Below are positions 1-6,544 of a DNA stretch of 64,000 bases, piece after piece; positions within the stretch are counted from its first letter, which is position 1; each line of letters opens with the position of its first letter. Below the pieces are notes generated by a model, which saw nothing but the letters and a program-made list of their open reading frames with translations, was not told the DNA's origin and ran no database searches. Made by a program: the position numbers and the translations under genes. Location of the stretch: assembly GCF_016722785.1 (NCBI RefSeq), contig NZ_JAEQNE010000001.1:1116001-1180000 (forward strand), given 5' to 3'. This DNA is from Ramlibacter monticola. GTDB lineage: Bacteria > Pseudomonadota > Gammaproteobacteria > Burkholderiales > Burkholderiaceae_C.

Positions 1-132
1 GCCGCGGAAACCCACCAGGAGATCCGGGATGCCGTCGCCCACCGCGGCCAGGCTGAACACGTCGGCGCCGATGCGGCGCAGCGCGGCGACGATCTCCGGC
101 TGGTTTCGATCGACCTTCGCGGCGCGGCGCAT
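1..132 (-). CDS. phage VRR-NUC-like small nuclease, N-terminal part (runs off the left edge)
   Basis: The visible 44 residues start MRRAAKVDRNQPEIV and reach a GDGIPDLLVGFRG motif. That motif is the hallmark of small phage proteins related to VRR-NUC/PD-(D/E)XK nucleases, where the Asp of 'PDLL' is a predicted metal ligand. The ATG overlaps the TGA of the upstream LuxR-type gene (TGATG), so the two are translationally coupled. The C-terminal half with the Glu-x-Lys part of the active site lies outside the window, so activity is inferred from family only. Confidence 0.6.
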   Translation of the reverse strand, partial: MRRAAKVDRNQPEIVAALRRIGADVFSLAAVGDGIPDLLVGFRG

Positions 133-347
133 CAGGCGGCCCTCCGGATCCGGTCCCACAGCACGGCGGCGCGCGCGATGTTCACGCCGCCCAGCCTCTG
201 GCGCGCCAGGATCATGTGGTGCTCCACCGTGCGGTAGGCGACGCCGATCTCCCGGGCGATCTCCTTGCCGGTCAGGCCGGCGACGATCAGGTCCATCACG
301 ACGGCTTGCCGCTCGGTGAGTCCGCCGGCTGGTTCGCCGCTATCCAC
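132..347 (-). CDS. LuxR/GerE-type HTH phage regulator
   Basis: A short (about 71 aa) protein that is almost entirely one GerE/LuxR-type helix-turn-helix. The pattern is LTERQ, then GLTGKEIAREIG, then RTVEHHM with the recognition helix. No sensory domain precedes it. I chose the GTG at 347, which gives a stand-alone HTH with a GCAGGA stretch just upstream. A longer start at 497 would overlap the preceding gene completely. It overlaps that gene by about 50 bp and is coupled to the nuclease gene downstream. In phages such small LuxR proteins are thought to control late or early transcription; that role is inference. Confidence 0.6.
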   Translation of the reverse strand: MDSGEPAGGLTERQAVVMDLIVAGLTGKEIAREIGVAYRTVEHHMILARQRLGGVNIARAAVLWDRIRRAA

Positions 348-490
348 TCCTGCAGATGCCGCCGCAGGTCCTTGAACAGCCAGGGTTCGTTCTGCGCATA
401 CCACGCAGCGGCCGTCAGGGCATAGGCCGGATCCGACGTCGCCATCTCCCGGACGTGGTTCCAGATCGTTCGCTTGTGCTCTGGTGTCAT
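296..490 (-). CDS. small phage protein of unknown function (64 aa)
   Basis: This begins MTPEHKRTIWNHVREM at an ATG nine bases after the stop of the DnaB-like gene and continues in the same leftward early operon. It is rich in Trp and charged residues (WYAQNEP, LFKDLRRHLQEW), suggesting a small soluble helical protein. No recognised domain. The C-terminus overlaps the start of the LuxR-type gene. I do not assign a function. Confidence 0.5.
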   Translation of the reverse strand: MTPEHKRTIWNHVREMATSDPAYALTAAAWYAQNEPWLFKDLRRHLQEWIAANQPADSPSGKPS

Positions 491-498
491 TCCGCACC

Positions 499-1866
499 TC
501 AGACCTCCTGCGTGTATTGCCGGCGGACCGGCCGGCTGTATTCCTCGGGCGGCGCCACCGTGGCCGTCCACTCCTGGTACTGGCCTTGGAATCCCAGCGT
601 CACCCCGCCGGTCTTGCCCTGCCGGTTCTTCGGGATGTCGCAGTGGATGACGCGGAAGCCGTCCTTCTCCTCCCCCATGCGGGAGAGCAGCATCACCACG
701 TCGGCGTCTTCCTCGATGGAGCCGGACTCCTTCAAGTCGCTGAGCACCGGACGGCCGCTGGTGCGCTTCTCCACCTCGCGATTGAGCTGCGACAGCGTGA
801 TGACCGTGATGTCCAACTGCATGGCCAGCGCCTTCAGCCCACGCGACAGCTGCTCGATCTGGTGGTGCCGGTTGTCCTTGTCTCCGGCCGCACAGAGCTG
901 GATGTAGTCGAGGATCAGCACCTTCAGGTTGTGCTGGCGCTTCAGCGCGCGGGCCTTCGCCTGGATGTCGGCCAGCGTCAGCGCGGCCTGGTCGTCCAGG
1001 AACAGCGGCAGGCCGCGCATGTGCTCCACCGCCTCGGTGAGCCGGCTCCAGTCGTCGTCCGCCAGGTCACCGGAAATGATCCGGCTCAGGTCGAGGCGGC
1101 CCAGGTTCGCGGCGCCGCGCTCCACCAGATCGTCCTTCGGCATCTCCTGCGAGAGGATCGCCGCGGCATGGCCGGCGCGCGCCGCGTTCAAGGCGAACTG
1201 CTGCGCGAGCGACGACTTGCCGATGGAGGGCCGCGCCGCGACGATGACCTGCTTCCCGCCCTTGAGTCCGCCGCCCAGCAGCCGGTCGATGTCGCTGATT
1301 CCGGTGGAGATCCCGCGCGGCTCGGTGCCGTCGGCGCGGTTCTGGATGCGATCCAGCAGAGCTACCACCGACTCGGAGATCGCCGTCGGCATGGTGCGCC
1401 CGCCCTGAACCTGGACGGACTGCAGCGCGGACTGCGCCTGGTCCAGACGCTCGGCGACCGTCATCGGACCGGGCTCCAGCGCCAGGGCCTTGACCTTCTC
1501 CGCCGCCTCGATCAGCCCGCGAAGGAGAGCCTTCTCCAGCACGATCTCGGAGTAGCGCCGGACGTTGGCCGAGCTCATGACCGTCTGCTGCAGCGAGTTC
1601 AGGTACGACAGCCCGCCGACTTCCTCGGCCTTCCCGAGCTTCACCAACTCCTCGTAGACCGTCATCACGTCGGCCGGCTTGTTCGCGACCACCAGCGAGG
1701 CGATCACGTCGAAGATGACCGCGTGGTCGGCGCCGAAGTGCCGCGCCTGGAGGATGTCGCCGACGCGGTCCCACGCGCCGTTGTCCAGGAGAAGGCTCCC
1801 CAGCACGGATGCCTCGACCTCCGGCAGCCAGAGAAGCGAGCCGGGGTTCAGGTCACGCGGGTGCAT
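499..1866 (-). CDS. dnaB: replicative DNA helicase, DnaB family (phage)
   Basis: A 455-aa hexameric replicative helicase that would unwind phage DNA at the fork. The N-terminal DnaB domain (about 15-120, PEVEASVLGSLLLD) is followed by a RecA-like core: Walker A ARPSIGKSS (211-219), Walker B VLILDYIQL (315-323), the SQLNREVEKR motif (359-368) and an ESGSIEEDADVVMLL motif (380-394). The length fits the family (450-470 aa). The start at 1866 has a GGAGGAGG ribosome site and overlaps the end of the replication-protein gene by 14 bp. Its place after an initiator-like gene mirrors the O-P arrangement of lambdoid phages, with a helicase replacing the helicase loader. Confidence 0.93.
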   Translation of the reverse strand: MHPRDLNPGSLLWLPEVEASVLGSLLLDNGAWDRVGDILQARHFGADHAVIFDVIASLVVANKPADVMTVYEELVKLGKAEEVGGLSYLNSLQQTVMSSANVRRYSEIVLEKALLRGLIEAAEKVKALALEPGPMTVAERLDQAQSALQSVQVQGGRTMPTAISESVVALLDRIQNRADGTEPRGISTGISDIDRLLGGGLKGGKQVIVAARPSIGKSSLAQQFALNAARAGHAAAILSQEMPKDDLVERGAANLGRLDLSRIISGDLADDDWSRLTEAVEHMRGLPLFLDDQAALTLADIQAKARALKRQHNLKVLILDYIQLCAAGDKDNRHHQIEQLSRGLKALAMQLDITVITLSQLNREVEKRTSGRPVLSDLKESGSIEEDADVVMLLSRMGEEKDGFRVIHCDIPKNRQGKTGGVTLGFQGQYQEWTATVAPPEEYSRPVRRQYTQEV

Positions 1867-2806
1867 GTGCGCCCTCCTCCCGCGCCCGCTGGCGCTCCTC
1901 GAGAACCGTCTTCTCCTGCAGGCCGTTGGACGTCCACGCCGGGCCGTCGTCGCCGATGAACCAGAGCTGGTACCAGCGGCGCCGCACGCTGTTCGCGAAG
2001 TGCGCCGGCCAGTCCTTCTGCGTCTTGTCCTTGCTCTTGCCGGAGATGTGGTCGTCGCGGAAGACGCACCACGCGACCTGCAACATCTCGTCGGTGATAC
2101 CCGCATCGGCGCACCACGCGCGGATCGGGTGGTCCACGGGCAGAGGCTTCTGACCGGCAGCCTTGCAGACGTCGAGGTATGCCTGCAGGGTTTGCTCGGG
2201 CTTCTTCCGCCGAGTGGTTCGCGGCTTTGCCGCGCTCTCTTCCGAACGTAGTGAGGTAGGAGACGGAGACGGAGACGGAGACGGAGACGGAGACGGAGAC
2301 GGAGACGGAGACGGAGCATTGCTGCCGTCGACGCCGTGCATGCTAGTAGCATGCTGCTCGTCACCTTCAGCAGTGCTGCCAGCATTGCTGTCAGCATGCG
2401 AGGCGCTACGGATAGCAGCGTACTCGGGTACTTGGCGGTCAGCTTCAGCAACCCCATGGTGGCGCTTCGCAGCATTCCAGCGGGCCTTGGCCGAGCGCAG
2501 TTCGGCACCGGCGGCCCACGGGTTGTGCTCGGCCCAGTCGTGGAGGGTGTAGGAGCCGTCCTCGCCGTCGAGGAAGCGGACATTCACCAGCGCCGCAACG
2601 AACGCTCCCTCGTCGCCCTCCCAGTCAGCGGCGATCTCGATGTCCTCCGCGGAGAGGCCGGAGAGGTCGCCGTCGGAACGGTTGGCGGCGGCCCACAGGA
2701 ACAGGCACACCAGGTTCCAGCCGGCGGCTTGCCCCAGCTTGCGGATCAGCTTCTTCGTCTTCGGGTGCAACGGGAGGCCCGTCGAAATGCGTGCGTCTGT
2801 CGCCAC
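1853..2806 (-). CDS. phage replication initiator / DnaT-like protein with Ser-Pro linker
   Basis: A 317-aa protein with a GTG start right after the TAA of the preceding gene and a GAGAGGGG ribosome site. Residues 1-120 resemble winged-helix N-termini of phage replication proteins (ARISTGLPLHPKTKKLIRK, LHDWAEHNPW). Residues about 165-190 are an uninterrupted Ser-Pro dipeptide run encoded by a hexanucleotide microsatellite. Residues about 205-285 resemble the DnaT-like C-terminal domain (HPIRAWCADAGITDEML, DWPAHFANSVRRRW), which in that family binds ssDNA or the helicase. Position directly before DnaB supports a role in origin recognition or helicase loading. The origin itself was not located. 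Confidence 0.7.
   Translation of the reverse strand: MATDARISTGLPLHPKTKKLIRKLGQAAGWNLVCLFLWAAANRSDGDLSGLSAEDIEIAADWEGDEGAFVAALVNVRFLDGEDGSYTLHDWAEHNPWAAGAELRSAKARWNAAKRHHGVAEADRQVPEYAAIRSASHADSNAGSTAEGDEQHATSMHGVDGSNAPSPSPSPSPSPSPSPSPSPTSLRSEESAAKPRTTRRKKPEQTLQAYLDVCKAAGQKPLPVDHPIRAWCADAGITDEMLQVAWCVFRDDHISGKSKDKTQKDWPAHFANSVRRRWYQLWFIGDDGPAWTSNGLQEKTVLEERQRAREEGAHAPA
2259..2316. repeat. GGAGAC hexanucleotide microsatellite (9 full units)
   Basis: Nine perfect tandem copies of GGAGAC (2259-2312) followed by a partial GGAG lie inside the replication-protein gene. Read on the minus strand they are (TCTCCG)n and encode (Ser-Pro)n. Because the unit is six bases, slippage would lengthen or shorten the linker without a frameshift. 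Confidence 0.95.
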
Positions 2807-3058
2807 TTAGGCGCCCCTCTCCTCATTCGCGCAGGCCGGCAAGTGCAGGCCGCGCTCGGCTTCCATGCGGGCAACCTGCTCCGGCGAGCGCCCCTCGATC
2901 AGGGCACCCATCCGGCCCAGGAGGTGGTGCGCGCGGCCGAGATCGGACAGGCACCCGTGCTTCGTGTACTGCGCATAGGCGCGCTGCATTTCCTCGCCAG
3001 CGCGGCGGATCTCGGATTCGCGCTGTTCGTCGGTCATGGAGGGAGCCGGCTGGTTCAT
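2807..3058 (-). CDS. small phage early protein (83 aa), unknown
   Basis: Starts MNQPAPSMTDEQRES at an ATG overlapping the end of the preceding gene by 4 bp. It is helical and charged, with no motif I recognise. Cys 36 and Cys 77 are isolated. It sits between a winged-helix protein and the replication initiator in a tightly packed leftward operon. A replication-associated role is only guilt by association. Confidence 0.6.
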   Translation of the reverse strand: MNQPAPSMTDEQRESEIRRAGEEMQRAYAQYTKHGCLSDLGRAHHLLGRMGALIEGRSPEQVARMEAERGLHLPACANEERGA

Positions 3059-3579
3059 GCGGCGCCTCCGAGCAGCTCGCCCTGCGCCGAACGCGGCAGC
3101 TGCAGCAGCTTCTGGGACTTGCCGGTGTGCGGGTCCTTCCGGGTGCCGGCCTCCTCCAGGTGGCCGCCGGCCAGCAGGGAGTCGACGCGGCCGCAGACGC
3201 AGTTGATCGGCATCGGCGCGATCTGCGCGATCTGCTGGCGCGACAGCCGCACCTCCGGGCCGGTGAACAGCGCCAGGACGGCCGCCTCCTTCGGCGCGAG
3301 GTAGTCGGCGACCGGAAGGCTGTGGAACGCCTCCAACGAGGTCTCAGCGACAGCGGTGCGCATCAGCCCACCCCCCCTACTCGGGCACTTCAGGAAGTCG
3401 AGGCACCCGGTGCGCAGAGCGGAGCCGGCCCAGTCGTTCTGCTGGCTGTAGGTGCCCTTGGCGTTCGCGTTGGTGACGCGCGAGGGCTGCTGGAATTCCT
3501 GCTGCGGCAGCTTGTAGTGCTTGCCGGCACGCCCGTAGGTGAGGGGGCCGATCTCCAGCTTTCCGGGCTTGGTGTTCAT
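3055..3579 (-). CDS. phage winged-helix protein (174 aa), putative DNA-binding
   Basis: Starts MNTKPGKLEIGPL. The C-terminal half (about 90-170) has a winged-helix pattern: LAPKEAAVLALF, RLSRQQIAQIA, CVCGRVDSLLAGGHLEEAG, then a KLLQLP strand. The N-terminal half is unstructured with a CLDFLKCPSR patch. An internal ATG (MRTAVAETSL, near 3363) could start a shorter, winged-helix-only product. ATGA overlaps on both sides show coupling in the leftward operon. Likely a phage DNA-binding or replication accessory factor. Confidence 0.55.
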   Translation of the reverse strand: MNTKPGKLEIGPLTYGRAGKHYKLPQQEFQQPSRVTNANAKGTYSQQNDWAGSALRTGCLDFLKCPSRGGGLMRTAVAETSLEAFHSLPVADYLAPKEAAVLALFTGPEVRLSRQQIAQIAPMPINCVCGRVDSLLAGGHLEEAGTRKDPHTGKSQKLLQLPRSAQGELLGGAA

Positions 3580-3872
3580 GCCGAGCCCTCCTCGCCCTCG
3601 GCCGCCGACAGGGCCAGCAGCCAGCGCTCGAACGCGGATCGCCACGCGGCCTCCAACTTGAAGCCGGCGAACGGGTTCTGCGGCTTCACGCCCGTGGCCC
3701 GGAAGCTCCTGGCCGCGTCAAGGGCCTGTTGCGACACGTTGCAAGAAGGGCACCTTGGTGCCGCGCCACATACCCTCTTGGTGTCTTGGCTTGCGCCAGA
3801 TTTTTGACCAAGATCAAACTCGGCCACTTGTATGCCCTCGGCGGCGGAGAAAGAAGAAAGGGCGGCGGTCAT
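3576..3872 (-). CDS. small phage protein (98 aa) with Cys cluster
   Basis: Starts MTAALSSFSAAEGIQ and overlaps its neighbours by 4 bp on each side. A Cys-rich stretch VCGAAPRCPSCN around residue 35-45 could bind zinc, followed by a helical segment (FKLEAAWRSAFERWLLAL). I recognise no family. Position between CII-like and winged-helix genes places it among the immediate-early leftward genes. Confidence 0.5.
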   Translation of the reverse strand: MTAALSSFSAAEGIQVAEFDLGQKSGASQDTKRVCGAAPRCPSCNVSQQALDAARSFRATGVKPQNPFAGFKLEAAWRSAFERWLLALSAAEGEEGSA

Positions 3873-4252
3873 GCTGCCGACTCCTTCAGTTGAGCCAGCA
3901 TCTGCAGCAGCTCGGGGACGGTGCCCTCCAGCTTCGCCAGCAGACGGGCCCGGCGGGCCTCCGGCGTGTCCATGTACTTGGCGCACAGGTACTCGATGAC
4001 GGACGCCGCCTCGCCCGTGCTTTGCAGCCAGGACTCGAAGTCGTCGACGTTGAAGCGCTGGGTGTCGCCGTCGGCGGGGTTCAGCTTGCGCGTGAGCGTC
4101 GACGGGGCCATGTCCATGTCCGCCGCCTGCGTCTTCATGGACTTGTGCGTGACGCTCGCCCGGTGCGCCACGAAGGCGCGCAGCGTGGCGAAGCGATCCG
4201 GCAGCGCGGGCTCGAAAGAGAGGGTCATTTGGGCCGGAGAAACAGATGCCAT
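3869..4252 (-). CDS. phage regulatory protein, CII/CP76-like
   Basis: A 127-aa protein whose central part (KTQAADMDMAPSTLTRKLNPADGD, split over residues 40-63) is a helix-turn-helix like that of the phage CII (CP76) regulators found in Burkholderiales prophages. C-terminal helices end LLQMLAQLKESAA. It is the first gene after the cro-like gene and the tandem hairpins, the position of cII in lambdoid phages. The assigned start at 4252 lacks a good ribosome site; Met 9 (4228) is an alternative. Likely role: activation of repressor or integrase transcription, by analogy only. Confidence 0.6.
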   Translation of the reverse strand: MASVSPAQMTLSFEPALPDRFATLRAFVAHRASVTHKSMKTQAADMDMAPSTLTRKLNPADGDTQRFNVDDFESWLQSTGEAASVIEYLCAKYMDTPEARRARLLAKLEGTVPELLQMLAQLKESAA

Positions 4253-4334
4253 GTCGGGTTCCCGTCTGTTGCCGTCTCAGCGCGAGACAAAAAAAGGAGA
4301 CTGCGCTGCATGGGACGCAGCGAAGCCATCGAAG

Positions 4335-4362
4335 AAAAAGCCCCGAGCCACACGGCCCGGGG
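4335..4362 (-). terminator. intrinsic terminator/attenuator hairpin, cro-cII interval (second of two)
   Basis: On the minus strand a 9-bp stem (CCCCGGGCC pairing with GGCTCGGGG, one G-T pair) with a 4-base loop is followed directly by CTTTTTC. It is a typical Rho-independent terminator for leftward transcripts after the cro-like gene. Confidence 0.8.
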
Positions 4363-4397
4363 AAACGCGCTCGTCACGCGCCTTGGAGACATCGGTG

Positions 4398-4428
4398 AAA
4401 GAAAGAGCCCGGGCCCGAAGGCCCAGGC
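4398..4428 (-). terminator. intrinsic terminator/attenuator hairpin, cro-cII interval (first of two)
   Basis: On the minus strand GCCTGGGCC pairs with GGCCCGGGC around a TTCG tetraloop, followed by TCTTTCTTTC. It lies 67 bp downstream of the cro-like stop codon and 45 bp before the second hairpin. Confidence 0.75.
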
Positions 4429-4495
4429 TGAAGCCCGCCGGAGCGGGGAGGGAGGACTTGTTGATCGGCACCATCGGGGGATCGTTTCGGCCCAA

Positions 4496-4705
4496 TCAAG
4501 CGCCTTTAGCAGACTTGCGCGCCGAACAGGAAGCAGGGACACTGACCCTCAACTGGAACCACTCGGGGCGGAGATCCCTCAGCTCGTACTGCCGCAGAGG
4601 CGGAATCTCGTCTCCCCATTGGGAGATGGCGCTCGGAGTGATGCCCAGGAGCTTGGCGAGGGCCGAAGGGCTTCCAGCCAACTTGATTGCTCGTGCAGTC
4701 TTCAT
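4496..4705 (-). CDS. Cro-like repressor (YdaS family HTH)
   Basis: A 69-aa protein starting MKTARAIKLAGSPSALAKLL. It carries a compact helix-turn-helix (SALAKLLGITPSAISQWG) and a short tail ending ELRDLRPEWFQL, as in YdaS/Cro antirepressors. It is divergent from the CI-like repressor gene and first in the leftward operon, exactly the cro position. I preferred Met at 4705 over an upstream Met at 4729 because it aligns with the family and leaves room for the operator. It presumably represses cI and favours lytic growth. Confidence 0.75.
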   Translation of the reverse strand: MKTARAIKLAGSPSALAKLLGITPSAISQWGDEIPPLRQYELRDLRPEWFQLRVSVPASCSARKSAKGA

Positions 4706-4739
4706 CGGCCTAGGTTTTAGCACACTCAACAGATGGCGG

Positions 4740-4751
4740 CAAGTGAACTTG
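4740..4751. promoter_or_regulatory. candidate CI/Cro operator half-site pair
   Basis: A perfect inverted repeat CAAGT-GA-ACTTG lies between the cro-like start (4705) and the preferred cI start (4778). Symmetry, size and position fit a lambdoid operator. No second perfect copy was seen, so a multi-operator array is not shown. Confidence 0.45.
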
Positions 4752-4777
4752 ACGATTTGACTGGCCCAATCGAAGAG

Positions 4778-5440
4778 ATGAGCCTAAAAGATCGAATCCG
4801 CGAGGCGATGGGGGAGCGCTCGTCAGCCGAACTTGCCAAAGCCGTTGGGGTAACCAGCTCCGCCGTAAGCCTATGGTTGACAGGTCAGACAAAGACCCTC
4901 AAGGGGGACACCGCCATCCTGTTGGAACGTGTCACCGGCTATCGGGCAAATTGGTTAATTAGTGGACGAGGGCCGAAGAGAGTTGAGTCAGCTCAAGCCA
5001 CAGACTTGCCGCCTCTATATGCTGGTCGGCGCTCCGGGGTCCGTTCAGTACCCGTCGTCGGGATGGCGAAGATGGGGGAGAGGGGCTTCTACGAGGAGAT
5101 CAGTTCGATTCCCGGAGCGGGGGATGGGCACATCAACATCGCGACAAACGACCTTAATGCCTACGCATTAAAGGTTCGAGGGAACAGTATGGCCCCAGCC
5201 ATTCGAGATGGCTGGTTTGTACTCGTGGAGCCCAACGCGGCCCCAGCCGTAGGCGAGTACGTGTTGGTGAAGATGCTGGACGGCCAGAAGATGGTAAAGG
5301 AGCTGCTCTATCAGCGCTCCGACTGCATCGAGGTCCTATCTGTGAACAGCGGGGAGCGGCAGACCATCTACGTCGACGAACTGGATTCTGTCCAGGCGGT
5401 GTCGGCCGTGGTGTCGCCCAGCAAGTGGAAGCCAGACTAA
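4778..5440 (+). CDS. CI-like phage repressor, LexA/S24 peptidase type
   Basis: A 220-aa repressor that would maintain lysogeny. Residues 15-40 form an XRE-type helix-turn-helix (SAELAKAVGVTSSAVSLWLTG). Residues 80-215 are a LexA-like S24 autopeptidase: cleavage-site candidate Ala82-Gly83, nucleophile Ser137 in RGNSMAPAIRDG, general-base Lys174 in KMVKEL. SOS/RecA-stimulated self-cleavage is expected from the family. An in-frame ATG at 4733 would add 15 residues but would place the palindromic operator inside the gene and leave only 27 bp to cro, so 4778 is preferred although its ribosome site is weak. Confidence 0.88.
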   Translation: MSLKDRIREAMGERSSAELAKAVGVTSSAVSLWLTGQTKTLKGDTAILLERVTGYRANWLISGRGPKRVESAQATDLPPLYAGRRSGVRSVPVVGMAKMGERGFYEEISSIPGAGDGHINIATNDLNAYALKVRGNSMAPAIRDGWFVLVEPNAAPAVGEYVLVKMLDGQKMVKELLYQRSDCIEVLSVNSGERQTIYVDELDSVQAVSAVVSPSKWKPD

Positions 5441-5470
5441 AAAAACAGCGCGAGGAAGGGGGAAGCATCA

Positions 5471-5866
5471 ATGTCACTTGTGTCCTGTCCTGAGTGCAAA
5501 GCACTCATCAGCGACAAGTCAAGCGCCTGCGTGAAGTGCGGCGCACCGCGAACACCGGCCAAGCCGCCACCAACGCCAGCGGTCGCGTGGCCCGATGGCG
5601 AGCCGGCGAGAATTGAGAGTCCGACACGCCTATGGCCATGGGTCGTCGGCATCGGGGGGATGCTGTCCGCCCTGATCTACTTCGGCGGCTCGGTCCCGAA
5701 CTTGTCCAGCACGGACGGGGGCAGCGAGGTCGACCGGCGCGCGATCCAGCTGTGCTGGCAAGACCAGGCGCGCAAGTCACTGGAGCCGTCCGCGGCCAGG
5801 TTCGTTGCCGCCACGTGCGAGAAGCTGGAGACGGAGTACATGCAGAAGCACGGCCGCCGCCCGTAA
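5471..5866 (+). CDS. zinc-ribbon, single-TM prophage protein (131 aa)
   Basis: Begins MSLVSCPECKALISD. An N-terminal zinc ribbon (CPEC at 6-9 and CVKCG at 20-24) is followed by a Pro-rich spacer, one membrane span near residues 54-75 (LWPWVVGIGGMLSALIYFGG) and a soluble tail with two Cys. It is the only gene downstream of cI before a terminator, the slot in which lambdoid phages often carry lysogenic conversion or superinfection-exclusion genes (for example rexAB). Such a role is plausible but unproven. Confidence 0.6.
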   Translation: MSLVSCPECKALISDKSSACVKCGAPRTPAKPPPTPAVAWPDGEPARIESPTRLWPWVVGIGGMLSALIYFGGSVPNLSSTDGGSEVDRRAIQLCWQDQARKSLEPSAARFVAATCEKLETEYMQKHGRRP

Positions 5867-5897
5867 GCCCGGCAAGCTCGGAACAACACATAACAAG

Positions 5898-5922
5898 GCC
5901 CGCACTGCGCGGGCATTTTTGT
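5898..5922 (+). terminator. Rho-independent terminator after cI operon
   Basis: GCCCGC pairs with GCGGGC around a 5-base loop and is followed by ATTTTTGTT. It closes the cI/zinc-ribbon transcript before the next promoter. Confidence 0.75.
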
Positions 5923-5964
5923 TGCCTCAATCCCAAGTGCACTCAACGGGTATCGTGAGCATAC

Positions 5965-5994
5965 TTGACGCTTGATTTGAGTTAACTTAATAAT
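5965..5994 (+). promoter_or_regulatory. sigma-70-type promoter for the rightward early (PL-like) operon
   Basis: TTGACG (5965-5970) and AATAAT (5989-5994) are separated by 18 bp, five of six consensus matches in each box. A palindrome AGTTAACT overlaps the spacer and may be a repressor contact. The first gene of the operon starts at 6031. Confidence 0.65.
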
Positions 5995-6030
5995 CCTCCC
6001 GTCGCCCACCAAAGGGCGCTGGAGGACGAG

Positions 6031-6195
6031 ATGGCACGAGAAGCGACGGTCCATGCACACGCGCTCTACCTGCGCGCCTGCGCTGACGCGCTGCGCAACG
6101 GGGACGCCGAAGCCCGCACGCAAGCCGCGAAGCTGCTGCTGCAGGCCCGGAAGATCGACCGGCAGACGGCGCATCGCGAAGAGGTGGCGGCGTGA
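6031..6195 (+). CDS. first gene of the rightward early operon (54 aa), unknown
   Basis: ATG at 6031 is preceded by a GGAGG ribosome site. The product MAREATVHAHALYLRA... is a short helical Ala/Arg-rich peptide with one Cys. It overlaps the next gene (GTGA). Lambda places the antiterminator N first in this operon, but this peptide lacks a convincing Arg-rich boxB-binding motif, so no function is assigned. Confidence 0.6.
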   Translation: MAREATVHAHALYLRACADALRNGDAEARTQAAKLLLQARKIDRQTAHREEVAA

Positions 6196-6422
6196 CCTAC
6201 CACCTGATCTCGATCAGCGTGCGCAAGTCGCCGCGCGACCGCGCCTACAACGTGCGCCAGTCCTTCGACGCTGAGTCTCTGGCGCATGCATGCCAGAGGC
6301 ATGTCGCGTTCATGGCCGAACGGCTCTCCCCTCGCTGCTCCGTCCTGCGTGACGGCACCAGCGGGGCCCGGTGCTCGCTGGAAGAGAGCCAGCACATCGC
6401 CAAGGCTGGAGGTGCGGCATGA
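6192..6422 (+). CDS. small early phage protein (76 aa), unknown
   Basis: GTG start overlapping the previous stop. The product begins MTYHLISISVRKSPRDRAYN and has two Cys in the C-terminal half (CSVLRDGTSGARC). No recognisable domain. It overlaps the next gene by 4 bp (ATGA) and so is part of a coupled string of mini-genes. Confidence 0.55.
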   Translation: MTYHLISISVRKSPRDRAYNVRQSFDAESLAHACQRHVAFMAERLSPRCSVLRDGTSGARCSLEESQHIAKAGGAA

Positions 6423-6544
6423 GCGAAGACTTCGACCGCTCTGAAGGCCCCGGCCTGCTGGTGGGCCCGGCCTTCTGGGTCGGCGGCGTCGCGCTGCTGG
6501 TGATGTGGGTTGCGCTGGCGATCTACTGCCTGGGGGCCGCATGA
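6419..6544 (+). CDS. 41-aa single-span membrane peptide
   Basis: ATG at 6419; product MSEDFDRSEGPGLLVGPA then a hydrophobic span (FWVGGVALLVMWVALAIYCL) and a three-residue tail. It overlaps both neighbours by 4 bp. Charged N-terminus plus one transmembrane helix predicts an inner-membrane peptide. A role in exclusion or host takeover is speculative. Confidence 0.5.
   Translation: MSEDFDRSEGPGLLVGPAFWVGGVALLVMWVALAIYCLGAA

Noticed and set aside
484-1959. 491-codon plus-strand frame opposite the phage helicase
   Set aside because: Antisense of a gene with all DnaB motifs; no domain and unnatural composition.
4225-4542. Minus-strand frames across the cro-cII interval
   Set aside because: They read through two terminator hairpins and overlap both flanking genes; composition is not protein-like.
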